Positions 8,470 through 14,284 of a stretch of DNA of 21,160 bases are shown piece by piece. Under the pieces are notes generated by a model. The model was not told where the DNA came from, did not search any database, and saw only the letters and a program-made list of their open reading frames with translations. This DNA comes from Verrucomicrobiota bacterium. GTDB taxonomy: Bacteria; Verrucomicrobiota; Verrucomicrobiia; Chthoniobacterales; UBA10450. The stretch spans positions 1 through 21,160 of the forward strand of contig QHOM01000125.1 of assembly GCA_003218785.1 (NCBI GenBank). Reading direction: 5' to 3'. A program made the translations under genes and the position numbers. Positions within the stretch are counted from its first letter, which is position 1; every line of letters starts with the position of its first letter.

Positions 8470-10920
8470 TTACTTCGGCGCGAGCGAGGCGACAATCTTT
8501 TCAAAGCGCGGATCGCCGCGCAGCGGATCCCAATACGGATGCAAACGCAACTGACCATAACTCAGGTAACCGGGGATGCGTGCCGCGATAGCTAACTGCT
8601 CGAGGGCAAGATCCTTCTCGCCCGTCCACTCATAAATAAGCGCCAAATTTTGCACTAACAGCGGACCGATGATTGCATCTTTCGTCACCGGCAACAGCTC
8701 GACTGCGTGTCTTCCTTCGCGAATTGCGTCCTCTTTGTTGCCCAAGGCCGCGTCAATCATTCCGAGTACGCAAAGCCCTTCCGCATAGTCGGGTTGCTGC
8801 TCCACCAGCTTGGCCGCTTCGGTCCGCGCGCTCGTAAACGCAGCGTGCGTCGCCGCATTATCGCCCCGCATCTGAGCGACTACGCCCTCGCACCAGCTTC
8901 GCGGGAACGGAATACTGTCCTGGTGACACCCAGCGATCGGCAGCGCAGCCAGAGCGCGAAGCGCTCCGTCGAAATCCCGTTGGCACAGCGATACGTAAAG
9001 CCAAGAATCGGCTATGCTTTTGGCTTCGTGCGAATCTTGGGCGAGGGTCGCTTCAATTGCCGAGGTCGTCGGGCCAGGGTCGGCTTTGGAATAGAACTCC
9101 ATAGTCGCACGGTTAACCTGCAACTCTGGGTCTTTTGGACTGAGCGCGACTGCGCGATCCAAGGCGCGTGCGGCATCAGCATAACGGCGCAGAGATTCAT
9201 AGCTTAAAGCGATTTGCTGGAAGACACCGGCCCCGGCAGGGTTTTGCGGGTCGATCTCGGCAGCGCGCTCGAGATTTTTGGCCGATTCAGCCCATCGCCC
9301 TTGCCGTCGATCGATAAAGCCGAGTATTTGAAAGGGCAGCGGGTCGTTAGGCAAACTTTTCTGTGCCAGTTTGAGTTCCTCACGAGCGTGGGTGTAGTCG
9401 AGATGACCCCAGTATAAATGCTTGCCGAGGGCGAGATGCGCTTCGCCTGAATTTGGGCGCAGGCGAGAGAGCGATTGGATCGCCGCATCGGCCATTGCCA
9501 ACCGTGCGGGAGTGTGATCGGTACCGCCGAAGTAGAGTACATCGTGAGCGTGGGCGAGCTGATAATATGCAAGTGCAAAGGCGGGATCGCGTTCGATTGC
9601 CTGATTCAGCAGGCGGACGGCTTCGAACAGGCTCTCTGCTTGAGGGTTACTAAAGACAGCCTTCGCGATGAGTGTTTTGGCCTGTATGTACAGATCATGA
9701 GCAGCAAGATCAGTCGTTGGTTTTTGCTCGATGGCTGCCTTTTCTTCCGGCGAGAGCTTGGATTTGAGTTGGGAGACGATTTTTTCAGCAATCTCGCTTT
9801 GAATGGCGAAGGTGTCGGCTATGTCCCCATCGTAATGTTCCGCCCACAAATCCGCATCTGTTCTGGCGTCGATCAGCTGGGCGTTTACTCGCACGCGCCC
9901 ACCCGACCGCTGGACGCTTCCCTCCACGACGTGTGACACGCCGAGCGTTTTGGCGATTTCGCGCAGGTTTCGATGAGCGCTGTCCTTGTAATGCATCACC
10001 GAGGTGCGGCTGATCACTCTGAGGTCGGCAACCCGGGCAAGATTAGTAAGAATCTCATCTTGGACGCCATCGGCGAAGTAGGCATTCTGTTTTTCATCAC
10101 TCAGATTTTCGAAGGGCAGCACAGCAATACTCCTCTCGACCATGGGAGCAGCAATCTCCGACAGGTCTCGTATCGCCGTCGACGGCGATGCTCGATGGAA
10201 AAAGATCAAAGAACTGATTACCAGGGCAATTGTTGACACAAGCAAAGTGACTATAAGCGCGATCCTCGGCCAGCGGGGAGCACTGATTGGACGGACACCA
10301 ACGCCGGACGCGTGTTTCCTTTTTCCTCGCCTGAGTTTCTCAGGGACCTGTGGATTGCCAAGATTATCTTTATAGAGGTTAAAGAGGTGTAAGCGCAGGC
10401 CGTGCTTCACTTCGCACTCGCCCAGATCGTGCAAGCACGGCTGCCAGTGCCGGTACTGGGCCAAATCTTCCGCCACGTGCGCGGACAAAAGAATATGCCC
10501 GGCATCGCCGCAATCCAGCACCCGCTGCGCGACATTGATTCCTGACCCGGCTATGTTCGTTTTGTCGTTAACATCGGTGACTCGATTGACTGGGCCGCTG
10601 TGAACGCCCATCCGCACCTGAATATGCGTATGATCTCGTAACGCCCTGCTAATCTCGAGCGCACATCGCACTGGTTCTTCCGGACTGTGGAAGAAAAGCA
10701 GCGCCATCCCGTCTCCGGTTGGCACTCGAATGAGTTTGTCACTTGCTTCCGCAGCACGAAAACATTCCGTTCCGCGCACGATTTGATTCAACTCTTGCAG
10801 CAATTCAATCTGCTCGTTCACGAGCAGTTTTGAATAACCCACTACGTCGATCAACAAGAGGTGTGCAATCTCGAGCTGGAGATCGGGCGTCGGTTCCGCA
10901 GGCGTGTCTTGGGGGTTCAC
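8470..10920 (-). CDS. Class III nucleotidyl cyclase with membrane helix, TolB/FlgO-like domain and TPRs
   Basis: 816 aa, the same length as its neighbour. The cyclase domain has D25 (LLIDVVGYS) and D70 (PTGDGMALLFF) for the metals and the Asn/Arg pair in GINVAQRV. A membrane helix follows (IALIVTLLVSTIALVISSLIFF, about 219-240), then a TolB/FlgO-like part (SIAVLPFENLSDEKQNAYF) and TPRs. The N-terminal part and the linker 'YKDNLGNPQVPEKL' are closest to the pseudogene at 3031-5398, whereas the C-terminal part (WCEGVVAQMRGD, AALGNKEDAIREGRHAVEL) is closest to the Ser/Thr kinase at 18134, so the paralogues look mosaic. The GTG at 10920 is fixed by an in-frame TAG five codons upstream. It is the first cyclase after the HTTM operon, 115 bp away. 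Cyclic-nucleotide production in response to an envelope signal is the inferred role. Confidence 0.92.
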   Translation of the reverse strand: MNPQDTPAEPTPDLQLEIAHLLLIDVVGYSKLLVNEQIELLQELNQIVRGTECFRAAEASDKLIRVPTGDGMALLFFHSPEEPVRCALEISRALRDHTHIQVRMGVHSGPVNRVTDVNDKTNIAGSGINVAQRVLDCGDAGHILLSAHVAEDLAQYRHWQPCLHDLGECEVKHGLRLHLFNLYKDNLGNPQVPEKLRRGKRKHASGVGVRPISAPRWPRIALIVTLLVSTIALVISSLIFFHRASPSTAIRDLSEIAAPMVERSIAVLPFENLSDEKQNAYFADGVQDEILTNLARVADLRVISRTSVMHYKDSAHRNLREIAKTLGVSHVVEGSVQRSGGRVRVNAQLIDARTDADLWAEHYDGDIADTFAIQSEIAEKIVSQLKSKLSPEEKAAIEQKPTTDLAAHDLYIQAKTLIAKAVFSNPQAESLFEAVRLLNQAIERDPAFALAYYQLAHAHDVLYFGGTDHTPARLAMADAAIQSLSRLRPNSGEAHLALGKHLYWGHLDYTHAREELKLAQKSLPNDPLPFQILGFIDRRQGRWAESAKNLERAAEIDPQNPAGAGVFQQIALSYESLRRYADAARALDRAVALSPKDPELQVNRATMEFYSKADPGPTTSAIEATLAQDSHEAKSIADSWLYVSLCQRDFDGALRALAALPIAGCHQDSIPFPRSWCEGVVAQMRGDNAATHAAFTSARTEAAKLVEQQPDYAEGLCVLGMIDAALGNKEDAIREGRHAVELLPVTKDAIIGPLLVQNLALIYEWTGEKDLALEQLAIAARIPGYLSYGQLRLHPYWDPLRGDPRFEKIVASLAPK

Positions 10921-10935
10921 CCTTTGGGAATCCTA

Positions 10936-10964
10936 GCAATACCGTTGGCCGTGGTCGAGAGCAA
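10936..10964 (-). promoter_or_regulatory. Candidate promoter of the 8470-10920 cyclase gene
   Basis: Minus-strand TTGCTC (10959-10964), 17-bp spacer and TATTGC (10936-10941), 15 nt before the GTG. Similarity to the left-edge copy extends upstream to about 10973, which marks the upstream end of the duplicated unit. Confidence 0.35.
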
Positions 10965-11035
10965 ATAGGCGTGGCACAAGCAGAAAGGTGGTGTTGGGCG
11001 ATCCCGGCTGCGCATTCTTGCGCGATCCAACAATT

Positions 11036-11974
11036 TTACGAGACAACTTCCTGGGGCCGCAGACTGATCCTTTCGCGCTCCGCGCGGATAACACCCGGAC
11101 CGAACGCCGCCACGTTGAGAACGATCATGATGAGCGCGAAAAGATACATTCCCATCGTGAGCCCGATCCCGGCGTGCACTGCACAAATACAGATCAGCCA
11201 AATCTTTCGTATCTTGCTGTTCCAAATGAAAAACGGATATCCGATTTCCAGAAAACAAATGAATACCCCTGCGGCTGGGAATAGATACTTCCATCTTATG
11301 AGTATCTCAGGATCAACGACGTTGAAAGGCGGGCGGATGAGAGAGCGCCACATGTTCGAACCATCCCACCATCCGCTGCCGAGACATTTCGTTAGACCGC
11401 TGAAAAAATAGATGAGACACAAGTGAAGCTGAAGAACACGACGCCAGAACCCGAGGAGTTGTGAATGTTTTGGCCGCGATTTTCGCAATCGCCAGTCGAG
11501 AGAATATCGATCCGGCAGCGGCGATAACATCAAGTAAAAAAGTCCGATCGTCATAAAGTTATCCACTCCATAGGACACGAACCCTCCGCTCTTGGCTGCG
11601 CATAGGTGAAGAAACCAGGCCAGAACTGCGGAGACTCGACAGGCAAGTCCAACGAGAAGACCGCAGCCAGCGGCAAGTAAACAAATCCACGCAGCGGAGA
11701 GAACTGTTTTTTCATTGAGGTCAGCGTGCGCCCCAAAAGCGGCGAGCCATCCCAGTCTCGGGACGAGATGACTTTCCACAGAAAGCAGCGCTTCCGCGAG
11801 GTTGCGGTTGATCAAGCCATTGTTGGTTCCCGAAAGCAGATAATTCCAGTCGTTTCGTAACGATAAGGAATAAAGCGTTATCTGAAGCCCGAGGCCAAGC
11901 CGTAAAGCGGCCAACCAATTGTCGGTCTCAGCCGGAAACAGAAATTCAGATAGCCGTTTTCGCAGCACTGGCAT
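11036..11974 (-). CDS. HTTM-domain integral membrane protein
   Basis: 312 aa with about six to eight hydrophobic segments and the look of the HTTM family, which is related to the membrane part of vitamin K-dependent gamma-carboxylase: an N-terminal 'ALRLGLGLQITLYSLSL' segment, 'FVSYGVDNFMTIGLFYLMLSPLPDRYSLDWRL' in the middle and 'LIYFFSGLTKCLGSGWWDGSNMWRSL' after it. The short Y/F-x-SG-x-x-K motif before the WWDG stretch is typical of the family. Biochemical function is not established for bacterial members, and I assign none. The ATG at 11974 lies 5 nt after the stop of the upstream 203-aa gene, so the two are almost certainly co-transcribed and probably work together in the inner membrane. 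The gene ends 115 bp before the first cyclase. Confidence 0.8.
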   Translation of the reverse strand: MPVLRKRLSEFLFPAETDNWLAALRLGLGLQITLYSLSLRNDWNYLLSGTNNGLINRNLAEALLSVESHLVPRLGWLAAFGAHADLNEKTVLSAAWICLLAAGCGLLVGLACRVSAVLAWFLHLCAAKSGGFVSYGVDNFMTIGLFYLMLSPLPDRYSLDWRLRKSRPKHSQLLGFWRRVLQLHLCLIYFFSGLTKCLGSGWWDGSNMWRSLIRPPFNVVDPEILIRWKYLFPAAGVFICFLEIGYPFFIWNSKIRKIWLICICAVHAGIGLTMGMYLFALIMIVLNVAAFGPGVIRAERERISLRPQEVVS

Positions 11975-11979
11975 GCTAC

Positions 11980-12591
11980 TTACCGAGGTTCCGGTTCGGG
12001 AGGTGCTTCGCGGAGGCTGAAATCGTACGAATACAAGAAGTCGTACGATTCTCTTTTCCCGTGTTCGAACTCATTTATGCTGGGCAAATTGATTGATCCA
12101 AACACGGCGCGGATCATCTTCACCTCGGGATGCTCGCGCCAGATGGGTTGGGTCATCATTTTCACCAGATGTTGGCGCAGTGTGTCGTAACGAGTGCGCG
12201 CGATCTGGTCGAGCAAACCGGCTATACGCAATCCGGCTGCCGCACTGCTGACCGATGGCAACTCATATTCCACTCGTCCGTCAGGGTAGTGTAACTCGAA
12301 AACGAGCTTGTAACTGCCGGGCACATTTGGCGCAAAATAACTGTAACCCGTTTCGATCCCGGCGATATGCAAATATGTTGCGAGCGCCTGGCGAACCGCA
12401 TTTGATGCTGCCAGGTGCTGACCGAGGACTGCGTCCGCGACCGTCTCCGCCTTCTGTGCAAAGCTCTTAAACGAAGAAGGAAAAATCGTCAGTCCGCGCG
12501 CGATCAATCCCAACGTTTCACGGCAGGAAAATGAAATGATCAGCAGGAAATGGAGGCCGAACCACGCCGCGCAGACATACTTTTGGCGCAA
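11980..12591 (-). CDS. Hypothetical membrane-anchored protein, partner of the HTTM protein
   Basis: 203 aa, not recognised by sequence. It has an N-terminal hydrophobic segment (AAWFGLHFLLIISFSC, about residues 8-23), then a soluble part that probably faces the periplasm and includes 'GYSYFAPNVPGSYKLVFELHYPDGRVEYELP', which looks like beta strands. It ends in an acidic/proline tail (REAPPEPEPR). The start is uncertain: the frame has no ATG or GTG before the hydrophobic segment, and the TTG at 12591 is the first candidate. The gene follows the 12633-13067 gene by 41 nt and precedes the HTTM gene by 5 nt. The phrase 'GRVEYELP' here and 'GRVEYYPPLP' in the upstream gene are similar, so the two may share a small fold. 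Confidence 0.7.
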   Translation of the reverse strand: MRQKYVCAAWFGLHFLLIISFSCRETLGLIARGLTIFPSSFKSFAQKAETVADAVLGQHLAASNAVRQALATYLHIAGIETGYSYFAPNVPGSYKLVFELHYPDGRVEYELPSVSSAAAGLRIAGLLDQIARTRYDTLRQHLVKMMTQPIWREHPEVKMIRAVFGSINLPSINEFEHGKRESYDFLYSYDFSLREAPPEPEPR

Positions 12592-12632
12592 GATCCGTCC
12601 AGCTTTCAGAGCGAAGCAGTCAGCGACGCCAC

Positions 12633-13067
12633 TTATTTGAACGCGTCCAGAACGGCCTCTATGTCCGTTGGACTATCAGAGGTAACTCGCTGCGTATAGT
12701 GAGGGTCGTTAGCGGCAGCATCTCCGGCCGGTGCGTTTTTCGCGACTTCCGAAGTTGTGACCTTATCAGTCTTAATGCTTAGCTTCGGAAGAGGAGGGTA
12801 GTATTCGACCCGGCCACTATCATCCTTAAAATTGATTTCGTATTGCTTTTCCGCGAGGGCCCTCAATGCCTTAATGAAGGCAGCTCTCTTGCTAGCGTCC
12901 GTGACCTCAACATATTCGTCCGCCGTTCGTCCAATTTTTAGAACGAACTTTTTATCGACGAAGGCTTGTCGAGACGGTCCTTGAGCAAAGGCGCGCAAGC
13001 CGAGGATGGCAACGATCGCGATGACCGCTAATACAACGAATCCGACTGTTCCAGATAGGCTTTTCAT
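12633..13067 (-). CDS. Hypothetical exported or membrane-anchored small protein
   Basis: 144 aa from the ATG at 13067. An N-terminal hydrophobic segment (GTVGFVVLAVIAIVAILGL) ending in 'RAFAQG' looks like a signal peptide with a possible cleavage after AFA or AQ, or else an uncleaved anchor. The rest is soluble and charged, with 'AFVDKKFVLKIGRTADEYVEV' and 'YEINFKDDSGRVEYYPPLPKLSI', and a low-complexity Ala/Asp stretch before the C-terminus. No family is recognised. An upstream in-frame ATG at 13106 adds 13 residues, but the residues before MKSLSG look unlike a signal peptide, so I prefer 13067. It is the first gene of the operon ending with the HTTM protein, which suggests a role in the same envelope process. 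Confidence 0.65.
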   Translation of the reverse strand: MKSLSGTVGFVVLAVIAIVAILGLRAFAQGPSRQAFVDKKFVLKIGRTADEYVEVTDASKRAAFIKALRALAEKQYEINFKDDSGRVEYYPPLPKLSIKTDKVTTSEVAKNAPAGDAAANDPHYTQRVTSDSPTDIEAVLDAFK

Positions 13068-13350
13068 AATGCCCGCTGGTTTGACTCCGCACGCCTTAAT
13101 TGGCAAGCATAAAATTCACGGTTCAGCCTGGCAGGCTTCGACTGATGAGGTCGATGCGATCGCAGGTCGGCGTAGGCGAAATCGAAGATCGCGAATTCCT
13201 TTCGGCCCTATTCGGACGAATCCGGCTCTTTTGGCGAGCTCGTGGCGGAACAGAGGGCATGTTGCCTGTGCGGCTGGCGTGCATTCTGCTGCAATCTGAG
13301 AATCGGCAAAATTACAAATCCGCTGGCCCTAGAGATTACGAAATCTATAT
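13068..13350. other. Divergent intergenic region, no gene seen
   Basis: Lies between the HTTM operon (leftward) and the first copy of the dispersed leader element (rightward). Open frames here lack plausible starts, and I see no recognisable protein, RNA or hairpin. It should hold the promoter of the HTTM operon, but I could not pick one with confidence. Confidence 0.4.
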
Positions 13351-13420
13351 TTTCCCGAAATTTTTCAAACTTTTTTCGAAACTTTGCCTCGCTGTTGCTG
13401 GAGAAGGAGATGAGAGGTGG
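13351..13420 (+). promoter_or_regulatory. Dispersed leader element, copy A (possible ECF promoter)
   Basis: 70 bp that align without gaps to 14024-14093 (53 of 70 identical by my hand count). It contains T-rich tracts, a -35-like GAAAC (13378-13382), 16 bp, and TGGAG (13399-13403) in the place of a -10. It lies ahead of the ribbon-helix-helix remnant and is the least consensus-like of the three copies. Confidence 0.5.
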
Positions 13421-13645
13421 ACCAAAAATGCAAACAAAATTTCTCCTGACGCCCGTAACTGCGGCCGTTCAGCAACCACAACCCAAACAACCAGAAAGAA
13501 ATAAATAAAAATAAATAAACAAAACAATAACAACGCTAGCGGCGCTAATCGCCGCGGACGGCGGGCTAAGATTAATTTTAAGGCAAGAGCTGGTCAGTGG
13601 GCCCGAACCGTTCCTCCACTGGCGAAGACGCCGACCGTTCAAATA

Positions 13646-13798
13646 CTGACGATCAGCAACGTTCCCAGCGATATTTTGGAGGCGATCGATGAGCTCGCTG
13701 CCAGGCAAGATCGAAGTCGTTCAAGTTTCGTCCGGCGCGAGTTGCAACGCATCGTTGCCGAGTACCAGGCGAAGGAAGCGCTTAGTAAATCGCGATGA
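13646..13798 (+). pseudogene. Ribbon-helix-helix (CopG/Arc-like) DNA-binding remnant lacking a normal start
   Basis: Reading from 13649 gives TISNVPSDILEAIDELAARQ, then DRSRSSFVRRELQRIVAEYQ, then AKEALSKSR and a TGA at 13796-13798. This is the classic ribbon-helix-helix pattern: a short beta strand with alternating polar residues, a first helix (DILEAIDELAARQ), the RSRSSFVRR turn and a second helix. Such proteins bind palindromic operators as dimers and are often antitoxins. No ATG, GTG or TTG exists in frame back to the preceding stop; the codon before ACG-ATC is CTG (13646), which could be a mutated ATG or a rare start. No toxin gene follows: the overlapping ATG at 13795 gives only 36 codons of unrecognised sequence. 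Most likely an orphaned, decaying regulator. Confidence 0.55.
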
Positions 13799-13987
13799 AA
13801 ATCGAGACTTCTGTTTTTTCGCGGATGCGCTGTCCCGAGCGCCATTTTTTTTCGATTGGCCAGGATAAAGAGAACTTCGTTGCCTGGAGTCCGCCAAGTT
13901 TATAACCGCGGATTACGCGGATTTTCCGGGCGCAAATCGCGAATGTAGCAAGCGAGGACGCGCGATCGTCGAGCCACTGAATGAATC

Positions 13988-14014
13988 GGTGGTGTATCAT
14001 TTTAATACACTACC
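13988..14014. repeat. Operator-like inverted repeat
   Basis: GGTGGTGTAT (13988-13997) and ATACACTACC (14005-14014) form 10-bp arms, nine of ten pairs perfect and one G-T, around CATTTTA. It sits 4 bp before the dispersed element ahead of the histidine kinase. The GTGTAT/ATACAC core looks like a site for a dimeric regulator; no T-run follows, so it is not a terminator. Confidence 0.45.
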
Positions 14015-14017
14015 AAC

Positions 14018-14093
14018 CAATCGTTTCTGGAAAATTTTTTAACTTTTTTCGGAACTTCGCTCCGCAATTCTCGGAGAAGAAGGTGAGAGATGG
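14018..14093 (+). promoter_or_regulatory. Dispersed leader element, copy B (possible ECF promoter)
   Basis: Begins CAATCGTTTCTGGAAA, 16 bp identical to copy C at 17091. Contains GGAAC (14051-14055), exactly 16 bp, then CGGAG (14072-14076), preceded by two T-tracts. This resembles the GGAAC-N16-CGG/T pattern of ECF sigma promoters. Transcription from here would give a leader of about 200-270 nt before the histidine kinase start. Confidence 0.5.
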
Positions 14094-14284
14094 AAACACC
14101 AATCCGAATCCCAATTTCCCCGAGCGATCGCAACAGCGGCCGCCCGAACCACCTACTACAAATGCCTTGGATCGCCACCGGAGTCGTCACAGCCCTGCCC
14201 AGTGCCCGCGAAAAGCAGTGACAACCCCCCAGGATTAAGCGATTCGATGATGGTTGCATTTGCGACTCGGTTTCCTGTTCGCGA

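Noticed and set aside
5946..10920. A cyclic-nucleotide anti-phage system (CBASS or Pycsar-like)
   Set aside because: The cyclases are class III with a membrane helix and TolB/TPR part, and no effector gene (nuclease, membrane or TIR effector) is paired with them.
10743..11411. A 222-codon plus-strand frame
   Set aside because: It runs antisense across the start of a cyclase gene and the end of the HTTM gene, with no recognisable product; both sense genes are well supported.
13410..13508. 32-codon frame within and after leader element A
   Set aside because: It has a GGAG-AAGGAG just before the ATG, but the product is Gln/Pro-rich low complexity and unrelated to the frame after element B, so it is probably non-coding leader.
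13795..13905. 36-codon frame overlapping the ribbon-helix-helix stop (ATGA), as in toxin-antitoxin operons
   Set aside because: Too short and shows no VapC, ParE, RelE or MazF motif; a complete toxin-antitoxin pair is not supported.
14083..14238. 51-codon GTG frame after leader element B
   Set aside because: Composition (Asn/Pro/Arg-rich, no fold) and lack of conservation with the sequence after the other two elements argue against a gene.
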